Below, piece by piece: positions 24,453-33,318 of a DNA stretch of 64,000 bases. The stretch lies in contig NZ_BKDJ01000012.1 of assembly GCF_008580665.1 (NCBI RefSeq), positions 1-64,000 on the forward strand. The letters are read 5' to 3'. The stretch comes from Zafaria cholistanensis. Lineage in GTDB: Bacteria; Actinomycetota; Actinomycetes; Actinomycetales; Micrococcaceae. How positions within the stretch are numbered: position 1 is the stretch's first letter; each line of letters opens with the position of its first letter. The notes under the pieces are model-generated. The model made no database searches. It saw only the letters and a list, made by a program, of their open reading frames with translations, and was not told the DNA's origin. The position numbers were made by a program, and so were the translations under genes.

Positions 24453-25676
24453 GTGCCGCTGTTTCCCGCCGCGCCCCTTCCCCGGGCAGTGCTGTCCGCA
24501 CGTGCCGCGTTTTGGCTCCAGGCCTCCGTGGTAGTCGTCTTGATGGCTGCCTCCAGCGCCCCCACCCCGCTGTACCCCGTGTATCAGCAGATGTGGGGCT
24601 TCCCGCCGGTCGTGCTGACCGTTATCTTCGCCGCCTATGTCCTGGCCCTGCTCGCCGCCCTGCTTACCGTCGGATCGCTGTCCAGCCACCTGGGCCGCCG
24701 CCCCGTGCTGCTGGCGGCCCTGGGCGTGGAAATTGTCTCCATGGCCGTGTTCTTCACCGCCGGCGGCCCGGCAGCCCTGATCGTGGCCCGTGTCCTGCAG
24801 GGGTTGGCCACCGGAGCGGCCATCGGGGCGCTGGGAGCCTACCTCATCGAGCTGGAGCCCGCGGTGCGGCCCGGTCTTGGCACCGTGCTCAACGGCGCGG
24901 GCCCTGCCTTCGGCCTGGCAGGCGGGGCCGTGGCCTCCAGCCTGGTCGTGGCCACTGCCCCCGGAGCCGTCCACCTGATCTACTTCGTGTTGCTGGCCGT
25001 GCTGGTGCTGCAGGTGATCGCCACCGCCCTGGGGCCCGAGACCGCCGGCCGGCAGCCCGGCGCCCTGGCTTCCCTCAAGCCCCGCGTCTCTTTCCCGCCG
25101 GCCACCCGGCGGTCCGCGGTGTGGATGATGCCGGCCGCGGCGGCCACGTGGTCGCTGGGCGGGCTGATCCTGTCCCTGGGCCCCAGCCTGGTGCGCTCCA
25201 TGGCCGGGCCGGATGCCGTGGTGCTGACCGGCCTCCTTGTCGCAGCGCTCACCGGTACGGGAGGGATCGTCACGCTCCTGCTGGGTGGGATGCGTCCGAC
25301 ACGCGCGCTGGGCCTGGGCATGGCGGTCCTCCTGGGGGGCCTCGCCGCCACCCTGGTGGCGCTGAGCACTGGTTCCGTGGGGCTGTACTTCGCCGCGACC
25401 GTGGTGGCGGGGGCCGGGTTTGGCGCAGGATTCCTGGGCGTGCTGGGCACGCTGATACCCCAGGCCGATCCCTCCCAGCGGGCCGGGCTGCTGTCCGCAA
25501 TCTACGTCGTGAGCTACCTGGCCAACAGCGTGCCCGCCGTCGCCGCCGGCGCGCTGGCCGGGAGGTTCGGGCTGGTCCCGACCGCACTGGGATATACCGG
25601 CATGGTCATGGCGCTGGCCCTGTTCGTCCTCGTCGGCCTCGCGGTCCGGACCCGGGCAGCGACCCCGGGGCAGTAA
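24453..25676 (+). CDS. MFS transporter (drug efflux type)
   Basis: 407 residues from GTG 24453, which has AGAAAGG 5 bases upstream; the longer frame from TTG 24438 would contain that ribosome site. About 12 membrane spans. The loop between spans 2 and 3 is SLSSHLGRRPVLL, the usual MFS motif A, and VARVLQGLATGAAIGALGAYLI follows. Probably a proton-driven exporter of a small hydrophobic compound, controlled by the divergent TetR. The substrate cannot be read from the sequence. Confidence 0.87.
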   Translation: MPLFPAAPLPRAVLSARAAFWLQASVVVVLMAASSAPTPLYPVYQQMWGFPPVVLTVIFAAYVLALLAALLTVGSLSSHLGRRPVLLAALGVEIVSMAVFFTAGGPAALIVARVLQGLATGAAIGALGAYLIELEPAVRPGLGTVLNGAGPAFGLAGGAVASSLVVATAPGAVHLIYFVLLAVLVLQVIATALGPETAGRQPGALASLKPRVSFPPATRRSAVWMMPAAAATWSLGGLILSLGPSLVRSMAGPDAVVLTGLLVAALTGTGGIVTLLLGGMRPTRALGLGMAVLLGGLAATLVALSTGSVGLYFAATVVAGAGFGAGFLGVLGTLIPQADPSQRAGLLSAIYVVSYLANSVPAVAAGALAGRFGLVPTALGYTGMVMALALFVLVGLAVRTRAATPGQ

Positions 25677-25700
25677 GCCGGGAGCAGTCCTGGCCCAAAT

Positions 25701-25742
25701 GGCACCGGCCTGACGGCGGATTCCCGCCGTCGTGCCGGTGCC
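25701..25742. terminator. Bidirectional two-part hairpin
   Basis: GGCACCGGC (25701-25709) pairs with GCCGGTGCC (25734-25742), and GACGGCGG (25712-25719) with CCGCCGTC (25724-25731), with a small internal mismatch. It lies between the convergent MFS and monooxygenase genes. Confidence 0.8.
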
Positions 25743-25758
25743 TGTGCTGCGCCGCGGA

Positions 25759-27660
25759 TCAGGCCTTGGCGCGCTGGCCCGCCGTGAGCAGCGGGGCGAA
25801 GAACCCGGCGAGTTCCGCCGTCGCCTCCAGCGGCAGGACGCCGGCCACGTACTGGTCCGGGCGGACGAGCACGACGACGCCGCTGCGGGAGAGCCCGCGG
25901 ATGTCGAAGATGTCCTCGTCAGGAAGCGTGCCGTAGACCTTCTCCAGGTCGGTGAGCCGGAACGGACCGACCTCCGGCTTGAACACCGCGGGCACGGCGT
26001 TGATGTCGATGTCCTCGTGCTTCTGCTGGTAGATGACGTTCACGTCGAACCACGCGTCCTGGTCCGCGCCCTCCGGCGTGGCGGCCAGCGGCGAGTCGGG
26101 ATCGTTCGCGAGCCACTCGGCCAGGTCGGTCACCGGCGACGGCGCCCCGGCTTCGGACGCGTCCGCGAAGACGTAGATCCGCCAGCGCCCGTCAGCGGTG
26201 GCCTGGTGGCCCAGGTGCAGGGGATTGGTATCGCAGACCCGGGAGACGCGGGCGGACTTGAAGCGCTTGCCGACCGGGAAGCCCGCGGCCAGGTCCTGGT
26301 GCGCGGACCCGCCGATGATCAGGGAGGGCGCGTACTGGGTCATGAACCCGGCGGGGAACTCGGCGGTGCGCACGTAGAAGTCCTCGAGTTCGGCGGGGTC
26401 GTTGAACTCCTCGGGCTTCTTGGCCATCAACGTCGACCATTCCTTGTCGAAGTCGATGAGGTTCTGCGCGATCACCTGGCGTTCGGCCGAGTAAGTGGAG
26501 AGCAGCGACTCGGGGCTGCGGCCCTCCAGCACGTGGCCGAGCTTCCAGCCGATGTTGAACCCGTCCTGCATGGAGACGTTCATGCCCTGGCCCGCCTTGG
26601 CGGAGTGGGTGTGGCAGGCGTCTCCGGTGATGAACACGCGCGGAGTGCGGGTGCCGATCTGCTCGGGCAGGACGTCGTCGAACCGGTCCGTGAGGCGGTG
26701 GCCGACCTCGTACACGCTGTGCCAGGCGACCGAACGCACGTCCAGCGTGTAGGGGTTGAGGATCTCGTTGGCCTTGGCGATGATCTGCTCAATGGTGGTC
26801 TTGCGCACGGCCCCGTGGTCGTCCTCGGGCACCACGCCCAGGTCCACATACATGCGGAAGAGGTGCCCGCCCTCGCGCGGGATGAGCAGGATGGATCCGC
26901 CGTCGTGCGACTGGATGGCGCACTTGGTGCGGATGTCGGGGAAGTCGGTCCTGGCCAGCACGTCCATGACGCCCCATGCGTGGTTGGCCGCGTCCCCGGC
27001 GAGGGTGCAGCCGATCGAGGCGCGGACCTTGCTGCGCGCGCCGTCGGCCCCGACGACGTACTTGGCGCGGACGATGCGCTCGGTGCCCTCGTCCGGGCCG
27101 GCGCTGCGGACCAGGGTGACCTTCACGGGGTACTCGTTCCCGTCAATCACCTCGAGGGTCCGGAAATCCCAGCCGTAGTCCGGGGTCAGGCGGGTGGGGG
27201 AGTTGGCTGCGACCTCGGCGAAGTAGTCCAGCACGCGGGCCTGGTTGACGATCAGGTGCGGGAATTCGCTGATGCCGTGGGGATCGTCCGGGGCGAGGCC
27301 GCCGCGGACGATCTTCGTGGGGTCCTCGGCGCCGGGGCGCCAGAAGGCCATTTCGGTGATCCGGTAGGCCTCGGCAGTGATCCGCTCCGCAAAGCCGAAG
27401 GCCTGGAAGGTCTCGACGCTTCGGGCCTGGATCCCGTCCGCCTGCCCGATGGCGAGGCGGCCGGGGCGGCGCTCGATAATGCGCGTGGTGATGCCCGGGA
27501 ACTGGGCGAGTTGGGCGGCGGTGATCATGCCCGCGGGCCCGGAACCCACGATCAGCACGTCGACCTCCTCGGGAAGTTCCGACGGGCGGTTGATTCCGAC
27601 GCCGGCAGCCGGCTGGACTCGCGGGTCGCCGGATACGTAGCCGTGGTGGTGGAATTTCAC
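25759..27660 (-). CDS. FAD-dependent aromatic hydroxylase (phenol/3-hydroxybenzoate type)
   Basis: 633 residues. The FAD fold begins VDVLIVGSGPAGMITAAQLAQ near residue 33, the DG motif is YVVGADGARSKVR, and the second FAD motif GDACHTHSAKAGQGMNVSMQD lies near residue 353. A C-terminal thioredoxin-like dimerisation domain (about 450-630) gives the length typical of phenol 2-monooxygenase and 3-hydroxybenzoate 4-monooxygenase. It hydroxylates an aromatic ring using NAD(P)H and O2. No ring-cleavage gene is adjacent. GTG 27660 has AAGGAAAA upstream. Substrate assignment is tentative. Confidence 0.87.
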   Translation of the reverse strand: MKFHHHGYVSGDPRVQPAAGVGINRPSELPEEVDVLIVGSGPAGMITAAQLAQFPGITTRIIERRPGRLAIGQADGIQARSVETFQAFGFAERITAEAYRITEMAFWRPGAEDPTKIVRGGLAPDDPHGISEFPHLIVNQARVLDYFAEVAANSPTRLTPDYGWDFRTLEVIDGNEYPVKVTLVRSAGPDEGTERIVRAKYVVGADGARSKVRASIGCTLAGDAANHAWGVMDVLARTDFPDIRTKCAIQSHDGGSILLIPREGGHLFRMYVDLGVVPEDDHGAVRKTTIEQIIAKANEILNPYTLDVRSVAWHSVYEVGHRLTDRFDDVLPEQIGTRTPRVFITGDACHTHSAKAGQGMNVSMQDGFNIGWKLGHVLEGRSPESLLSTYSAERQVIAQNLIDFDKEWSTLMAKKPEEFNDPAELEDFYVRTAEFPAGFMTQYAPSLIIGGSAHQDLAAGFPVGKRFKSARVSRVCDTNPLHLGHQATADGRWRIYVFADASEAGAPSPVTDLAEWLANDPDSPLAATPEGADQDAWFDVNVIYQQKHEDIDINAVPAVFKPEVGPFRLTDLEKVYGTLPDEDIFDIRGLSRSGVVVLVRPDQYVAGVLPLEATAELAGFFAPLLTAGQRAKA

Positions 27661-27705
27661 GGTTTTCCTTACTTGGTTGGGGTTCCTGCCGCCGACCCTG
27701 CTTGT

Positions 27706-27736
27706 TCTATATCAGAACTCTACGTTCGATAATCGA
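27706..27736 (-). promoter_or_regulatory. Monooxygenase promoter with palindromic operator
   Basis: On the minus strand GATTAT (27729-27734) and TATAGA (27706-27711) are 17 bases apart. The dyad TCGAT-A-ATCGA (27726-27736) covers the -35. It is a candidate operator, possibly for the MarR protein encoded 260 bases upstream or a regulator outside the window. Confidence 0.5.
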
Positions 27737-27740
27737 TTAA

Positions 27741-27998
27741 TGGTCGTTCAGGAAGTACTGTACGGCACGCATGGCGTGCGTCACAAGCGCGGGGGCATGC
27801 GGCCGTATCCGGAGCGCCGGGCGCTGCGGAAGGGGCGGGGGCAGGGGGCGGGGACCGGGGATCAATGCGGCCGCTGCCGAAGGCATGCGGAATGGCCCGG
27901 CCAGCCGTTTTTCGCGTCCGCCCATGTGTGCCAGGGGGGCGATCGCCACTGCTGCCGCTGCTTATGGCGGAACGGGCCGGTGGGGCCCGGGCTTCGTT
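27741..27998. other. Intergenic region, no supported gene
   Basis: Apart from the promoter at its left edge this stretch has no convincing reading frame. At its right edge a 13-bp direct repeat (TGGGCTTCGTTCT type) straddles the MarR stop codon, so the last MarR codons are echoed beyond the stop. Otherwise I see nothing in it. Confidence 0.35.
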
Positions 27999-28523
27999 CT
28001 AGACCTGGGCTTCGTTCTCGAGCATCTGCAGTTCCCGGGTCTTCTCGAGCATGCGGCGCAGCAGGTGGTTCAGCCGGCAAATGTCATCCTCGGAGAGGTC
28101 GGACAGGATAATCTCCTGCCCCCGCATCGAGATCGGCAGCATGGCGTCGTGCATCTCCACGCCCGCACGGGTCAGGTACATGGGCCGCGAGCGCCGGGGC
28201 CCGTCGATCAAAACCAGGAGGCCGCGTTCGACCAGGGTGTTGACGCTCTTGGAGATGACCGCCTTGTTGAGGACAAGGAACTCGGACACTTCGGCCGCCG
28301 ATGTTCCGGGCCGTATTGCGGCAGCGGAGATGACCCGCCAATCGTTCGTCCCCAACCCGTAGCGCCGTTGCAGCTCGTGGGATTCCCGCCATACGAGGGC
28401 GTTGGAGAGCAGTGCCAGGAGCCGGGGGGTGAAGTTCTCCGGGTCGATCGTCTCGGCCAGCGGCGTTGTGACCGCCTCGGGGGGTATTGGCGCAGACGGC
28501 CGCTGTTCCCTGTGGCTCAACAT
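27999..28523 (-). CDS. MarR-family regulator of the transketolase cluster
   Basis: 174 residues. A winged helix fold with GLGTNDWRVISAAAIRPGTSAAEVSEFL and LNKAVISKSVNTLVERGLLVL as the recognition helix region, then the DGPRRSRPMYLT wing. Long helices at both ends form the dimer interface. It is divergent from the 14-kb sugar-type cluster, and a palindrome lies over the -35 of that cluster, so it is the probable repressor. ATG 28523 has AGGAG upstream. Confidence 0.88.
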   Translation of the reverse strand: MLSHREQRPSAPIPPEAVTTPLAETIDPENFTPRLLALLSNALVWRESHELQRRYGLGTNDWRVISAAAIRPGTSAAEVSEFLVLNKAVISKSVNTLVERGLLVLIDGPRRSRPMYLTRAGVEMHDAMLPISMRGQEIILSDLSEDDICRLNHLLRRMLEKTRELQMLENEAQV

Positions 28524-28697
28524 GGCACTCCTTCTGGCGGCGATGAATTTGGATGGCCGTCATTCGTTCGGGGGTTAAGTGTGCGGGAGTGCGGCCCGGG
28601 AGCGCCACGCCTTGGGTCCCGCGGCCGGCATTTCCCCTGCGGTTCCCGGCTGGAACGGTGTCCCGCCGCCCCGGTGAAACAAGATTACGCGAAAGGT

Positions 28698-28727
28698 GTT
28701 TACACGTAAACATAGCGGTGTTAGCCT
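28698..28727 (+). promoter_or_regulatory. Cluster promoter inside a MarR-type palindrome
   Basis: GTTTAC-AC-GTAAAC (28698-28711) is a perfect dyad. The -35 TTTACA (28699-28704) lies within it and the -10 TAGCCT (28722-28727) follows after 17 bases. Binding there would block RNA polymerase directly. The remaining leader to ATG 28837 is about 100 nt, and the other side of this gap (28524-28690) holds the MarR promoter. Confidence 0.65.
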
Positions 28728-28836
28728 CGTCACACTGAAGGCGGAGAGCGGCGGGTTTTCGACCGCAGGCGAGTCGGTGGGAACGCCCCGAAAGGCGGCA
28801 GATCGACATCCGCGTCATTCCATGAGGAGGCATGAG

Positions 28837-29715
28837 ATGGGCCAAACGAGCCTGCAGACGGGTGGTAATCCACCCACGATCGAGGAGCTGGAAGATCTCG
28901 CATTCGAGCTGAGGTCCAAGCTTCTGCATTTGTGCGGCACCTATGAGGGCGCCGTGCACATCGGTGGTGACCTTTCCGCGGCGGACATCTTCACGGTGCT
29001 TTACAACTACGGCCTCAACGTCGACCCCACTGACATCGCCAACCCCGCGCGGGACCGCTTTGTGCTGAGCAAGGGGCACGCCGCGGTGTGCATGTACATC
29101 GCCATGGCCATGCGCGGATTCTTCTCCTACGACGGGATCGTCGAGACGTACGGCCAGCTCGATTCCGCCTACGGCATGCACCCGTGCAAGGTCCAGCTGC
29201 CGGGAGTGGAATGCTCCACCGGGTCGCTGGGGCACGGTTTGCCCTTGGCCGTCGGAATGGCGCTCAGCGCCCGGGGCCGCGGCGAGGGGCACCGCGTGTT
29301 CTGCCTGCTCGGCGACGGCGAGACCGGCGAGGGATCCGTCTGGGAGGCGGCAATGGCCGCCCGCAGCAACGAACTCGGCAACCTGGTGGCCTTCATCGAC
29401 CGCAACCGCCAGCTGATGACGAGCTTCGCCGAGGAGCGCATCGTTTTCGAGCCGTACCCGGACAAGTGGGCGGCCTTCGGCTGGAACGTCGTCAACGTTG
29501 ACGGCCACGACATGCGGCAGCTGGTCGAGGCGCTCGACGCGCTGCCGGCGGCCGACAGCAACCGGCCGACCGTGGTCATCTGCGACACCGTCAAGGGCAA
29601 GGGCGTCGATTTCATGGAACGCAACCTGGCCTGGCACGCCGGCTCGCTGGGGCCGGCCGACCTTGAGCGCGCGATGGCAGCGCTCGAAGCATCGCGCGAG
29701 AAGGAGTCAGTCTGA
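28837..29715 (+). CDS. Transketolase, N-terminal (ThDP-binding) subunit
   Basis: 292 residues from ATG 28837 with GAGGAGG 6 bases upstream. It covers the pyrophosphate-binding half of transketolase: SKGHAAVCMYIAMA, the STGSLGHGLPLAVGMALS segment, and the ThDP motif GDGETGEGSVWEA near residue 160 ending in a metal-binding N-x-x segment (IDRNRQL). Split two-gene transketolases are common in sugar-specific clusters. It must pair with the next gene, whose ATG overlaps its TGA, to transfer two-carbon units between ketose and aldose phosphates. Confidence 0.92.
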   Translation: MGQTSLQTGGNPPTIEELEDLAFELRSKLLHLCGTYEGAVHIGGDLSAADIFTVLYNYGLNVDPTDIANPARDRFVLSKGHAAVCMYIAMAMRGFFSYDGIVETYGQLDSAYGMHPCKVQLPGVECSTGSLGHGLPLAVGMALSARGRGEGHRVFCLLGDGETGEGSVWEAAMAARSNELGNLVAFIDRNRQLMTSFAEERIVFEPYPDKWAAFGWNVVNVDGHDMRQLVEALDALPAADSNRPTVVICDTVKGKGVDFMERNLAWHAGSLGPADLERAMAALEASREKESV

Positions 29716-30680
29716 TGCCGGTTACATTCACCTTTGGAGAGATGCTCTCCGCCCGATCCGTCATCGGGTCCACCCTTGCCGAGCTCGGCGACGAGTACGA
29801 CAACCTGTGGGTTATCACCCCCGACATCGGAGCGACGCTCGTGGAGTTCCGCGACAAGTTCCCGCAGCGGTTCCTGGATGTGGGCCTCGCCGAGCAGGCG
29901 TGCGTGGGCATTGCGGCGGGCCTCGCATACGACGGCAACATCCCGGTTGTTTCGGGGATGCTCCCGTTCCTGAGCATGCGTGCGCTGGAACAGGTGCGCA
30001 CCGACGTCTGCTACCCGAACCTTCCGGTGAAAATCATCGGCACCCACGGCGGGCTGGTCGGCAACGGCGGCTCCACCCACTACGCGGTCGAGGACCTCGC
30101 GCTCATGTGCGCCCTGACGAACATGACCGTCACTTCCATCGGCGACCCGCTGATGGTCGGTGAGATCATCCGCCAGTCGATGACCATGCAGGGGCCGATC
30201 TACATCCGCCTCGCTGTCGGCAAGAGCGACAAGGTGCTCTACGAGCCGGGGCAGCATGAGGTGCGCATCGGCAAGGGCATCGTGGCGCGCGAGGGCACCG
30301 ATGCCACCATCTTCACCCACGGCACGGTCGTCGCCCAGGCGCTGGAAGCCGCCGAGGAGCTGGCGAAGGACGGACGCTCGGTGCGCGTCGTGGACATGTT
30401 CACGCTCAAGCCGATCGACGAGGAACTCATCGCGCAGTGCGCCGCCGAAACCGGCGGCAGGTTCGTCGTCCTGGAGGACCACCTGGCGTACGGGGGCCTC
30501 GCCTCACGGGTCGCGGATGTCGTCGCCGACCGCAACATCCACCTCACGGCGTTCGAGCGCCTCGGAATCCCGCAGGTTTACGCAGGCTTCGGCGGCGACG
30601 AGGAGCTGCGCAACAAGCACGGTTACGGGCTCGAAGCGACGATTGCCGCCACCCGGCGAGTCATCGCCGCGCAGGCCTGA
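29715..30680 (+). CDS. Transketolase, C-terminal subunit
   Basis: 321 residues. It holds the pyrimidine-binding domain, with the FLDVGLAEQACVGIAAGLAYDG segment in which Glu activates ThDP, and a C-terminal transketolase domain (about 195-315). Its ATG overlaps the stop of the N-terminal subunit by one base, consistent with a 1:1 complex. Similar splits exist for apulose-4-phosphate and sulfo-sugar transketolases, so the substrate may be a non-standard ketose phosphate. Confidence 0.92.
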   Translation: MPVTFTFGEMLSARSVIGSTLAELGDEYDNLWVITPDIGATLVEFRDKFPQRFLDVGLAEQACVGIAAGLAYDGNIPVVSGMLPFLSMRALEQVRTDVCYPNLPVKIIGTHGGLVGNGGSTHYAVEDLALMCALTNMTVTSIGDPLMVGEIIRQSMTMQGPIYIRLAVGKSDKVLYEPGQHEVRIGKGIVAREGTDATIFTHGTVVAQALEAAEELAKDGRSVRVVDMFTLKPIDEELIAQCAAETGGRFVVLEDHLAYGGLASRVADVVADRNIHLTAFERLGIPQVYAGFGGDEELRNKHGYGLEATIAATRRVIAAQA

Positions 30681-30714
30681 CCACTCACCCGTCACGCGCT
30701 CACCGGAGAGACGA

Positions 30715-31785
30715 ATGAAAACAGTAGCTGTCACCAAGATCGGAAGCCTTCGGGATCCCGACGAGCAGTCCCGCGGCCGCATCGGCCTGGTCGACTTCGC
30801 CGAGCACCCGCTCGGACCCGAGGATGTCAGGATTCGGGTTGCTTATTCCGCGATCTGCGGATCCGACCCGCATCTGGCGGAGGGATTCTTCGGCACCGAG
30901 GTGCCGATCGGACTCGGCCACGAACTGTCGGGCGTGGTTGAGGCGCTGGGCGAGAAGGCCCACCGCAACGGATTGCGGGTCGGCGACCGGGTCGCCGGCA
31001 ACTTCCTGCGCTTCTGCGGCACGTGCATGCCCTGCCGGAACGGCAAGCAGCAGTTCTGCGAGCACATTCAGGAATACAACCGGCCCGGCATGGCGGAGAC
31101 GGTGACCTGGCACGAGTCGCAGGTCTACAAGCTGCCCGCGAACGTGTCCCTGCTGAAGGGATGCCTGCTCGAGCCGACCTCCGTTGCCGTGCGGATTGCT
31201 GACAAGACCAACATCAAGGTCGGCGACCGCGTGGCCATCTGCGGGGGCGGTCCAATCGGCCAGTTGGCGATGCAGGTGCTGAAGATGAATGGCGCCACAT
31301 CGCTCACCCTCATCGAGCCGATCGCGGAGCGTCGTGAGATGGCGCTGCGCCATGGTGCCGATGCGGTGATTGATCCCGTCGCCGAGGACCAGTACCGGCG
31401 GGCGCAGGAAATCACCGACGGCCAGGGGTTCGACGTCGTGGTCGACGCATCCGGATCCCCGCGCGCAGTGCGGGGCCTGCTCGACATCGCCGCCAAGGGA
31501 GCCACCGTCGTCTACGGGGCGATGTATCCCCACGACTTCGAGATGCCGCTCAACCTCTCGGACTACCTCTACCTCAAGGAACTCACGCTCACCGGTGTCT
31601 TCGTCTCACCGTACGCGTTCCCGCGCGCGCTGCAGGTGCTGCCCCACCTGGAGCTGGACGAGTTCACCGAGGCGGTGTTCGACCTCGATGACGCCGCGGC
31701 AGCCTTCGAGGCCCACGTGAGCGGAAAGCACCCGAAGATCGTCATCCGCTGCAACCCCATCGACGACGGGGCAGGTGCCGCATGA
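30715..31785 (+). CDS. Zinc-dependent polyol/sorbitol-type dehydrogenase
   Basis: 356 residues of the medium-chain family. The catalytic zinc site is SAICGSDPHLAEG and GHELSG. The structural Cys cluster is FCGTCMPCRNGKQQFCEH, with Cys spacing C-x2-C-x2-C-x7-C. The Rossmann fold is AICGGGPIGQLAMQVL. Closest style is sorbitol/threonine dehydrogenase, oxidising a secondary alcohol of a polyol or sugar acid with NAD. Its stop overlaps the ABC ATPase start as ATGA, linking the enzyme to the importer in one transcript. Confidence 0.9.
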   Translation: MKTVAVTKIGSLRDPDEQSRGRIGLVDFAEHPLGPEDVRIRVAYSAICGSDPHLAEGFFGTEVPIGLGHELSGVVEALGEKAHRNGLRVGDRVAGNFLRFCGTCMPCRNGKQQFCEHIQEYNRPGMAETVTWHESQVYKLPANVSLLKGCLLEPTSVAVRIADKTNIKVGDRVAICGGGPIGQLAMQVLKMNGATSLTLIEPIAERREMALRHGADAVIDPVAEDQYRRAQEITDGQGFDVVVDASGSPRAVRGLLDIAAKGATVVYGAMYPHDFEMPLNLSDYLYLKELTLTGVFVSPYAFPRALQVLPHLELDEFTEAVFDLDDAAAAFEAHVSGKHPKIVIRCNPIDDGAGAA

Positions 31786-33317
31786 CGGCTGTGAATTCCT
31801 CGGAGACCGGGACCGCCCTGCTTGAGCCGGTCGCGGCCCTCGAAGCACGCGGCATCGTCAAGCGCTTCGACGGCGTGCACGCCCTCAACGGGGTCAGCCT
31901 CTCGGTGCAGCCGGGCGAGATCCACGCCCTGCTGGGTGAGAACGGTGCGGGCAAGTCCACGCTCATCAAGATCATCACCGGGCTGTACCAGCCGGACTCC
32001 GGGCAGATTGTCCGTGACGGCAATGAGCTCGAATTCGCGAACGTCCGGGCCGCCAACAAGGCCGGGGTCGTGGCGCTCTACCAGGAGCTCTCGATCATCC
32101 CGACGATCAGCGTGGCCGAAAACATCCTGCTCGGCGAGCAGATGCCAAGCCGCGGTTCCCTGGTCGACTGGGGCGCCCTGCGAAAGCGTGCCCGGGCGCA
32201 GCTGGACCGGCTGAACCAGCGCATCCCGCTGGGCAAGCTCGCCGGGCAGCTCTCCCCCGTGCAGCAGACCATGGTCTCCGTCGCCCGTGCCCTCGCCACC
32301 GATGCCCGGGTGCTGATCCTCGATGAGCCGACCGCCGCCCTCACCGACCTCGAGATCACCGACCTGTTCGCGGTGTTGAGGGGGCTGCGCGAGGAGGGAG
32401 TCGCGATCATCTACGTCTCCCACCGCCTCGAGGAGGTCTTCGAACTCTGCGACCGCCTCACCATCATGCGCAACGGCGAAACCATCACCACCAAGCCCGT
32501 CGCCGACACCACCGTGGACGAGGTCATCTCGACGATGGTCGGCCGTTCCGCGGGAGAGCTCTTTCCGGAGCGCAGCACCGCCACCGACCAGGTAGTGCTG
32601 ACGGTCGAGGGCCTGAACGGGCGCAGGGTGAAGGACGTCTCGTTCCAGGCGTACGCCGGCGAGGTCCTGGGCATCGGCGGCCTGGCCGGCTCCGGACGCA
32701 GCGAGCTGCTGCGCCTTCTGGCCGGCGCCCAGAAGTACTCGTCGGGGACGGTCACCCTGGCCGGCCAGCGCCTGCCGCATGCGCCCGGTGTCGGCCGCGT
32801 CCTGGAAGCGGGCATCGCCCTGGTTCCAGAGGAGCGGCGAAGCCAGGGGGTAATCGTGAGCGCCCCGATCGACGACAACATCGCGCTCGGCAACCTCAAG
32901 GCGGTGAGCTCGCTGGGGTGGGTTTCGGACCGCAAGGTCGTGGACCTGGCCCGTGATGGACTCGCCAACCTGCAGATCAAGGCCCGCGGGCCGCGGCAGG
33001 CCGTGGGCCAGCTCTCCGGCGGCAACCAGCAGAAGGTCGTGCTCGCCAAGATGCTCGCCCGCAAGCCCAAGGTGCTTTTGATGGATGAGCCGACCCGCGG
33101 CATCGACGTGGGTACGAAGGCCGAGATCTACCGCCTCATCCGCGAACTGGTTGCCGGCGGTACCACCGTCATCGCCGTCAGCTCGGAACTGCCCGAGCTG
33201 ATCGGAATGTCGGACCGCATCATCATCATGCACGAGGGCCGGATCGCCGGCGAAGTGCAGGCCGAGGGCGCCGACGACGAACTGCTCCTCTCCTACTGCT
33301 ACGGAAAGACCGACTGA
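31782..33317 (+). CDS. Two-domain sugar ABC ATPase (RbsA-like)
   Basis: 511 residues. The first domain carries GENGAGKSTLIKIITG near residue 46, signature LSPVQQTMVSVARAL and Walker B LILDEPTAALTD. The second domain has the degenerate loop GLAGSGRSELLRLL, signature LSGGNQQKVVLAKML and LMDEPTRGIDVGTK. This is the CUT2 importer architecture. It overlaps the dehydrogenase before it by 4 bases and ends one base before the permease ATG. CUT2 systems bring in free monosaccharides or polyols, so phosphorylation must occur inside. Confidence 0.93.
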   Translation: MTAVNSSETGTALLEPVAALEARGIVKRFDGVHALNGVSLSVQPGEIHALLGENGAGKSTLIKIITGLYQPDSGQIVRDGNELEFANVRAANKAGVVALYQELSIIPTISVAENILLGEQMPSRGSLVDWGALRKRARAQLDRLNQRIPLGKLAGQLSPVQQTMVSVARALATDARVLILDEPTAALTDLEITDLFAVLRGLREEGVAIIYVSHRLEEVFELCDRLTIMRNGETITTKPVADTTVDEVISTMVGRSAGELFPERSTATDQVVLTVEGLNGRRVKDVSFQAYAGEVLGIGGLAGSGRSELLRLLAGAQKYSSGTVTLAGQRLPHAPGVGRVLEAGIALVPEERRSQGVIVSAPIDDNIALGNLKAVSSLGWVSDRKVVDLARDGLANLQIKARGPRQAVGQLSGGNQQKVVLAKMLARKPKVLLMDEPTRGIDVGTKAEIYRLIRELVAGGTTVIAVSSELPELIGMSDRIIIMHEGRIAGEVQAEGADDELLLSYCYGKTD

Positions 33318-33318
33318 C

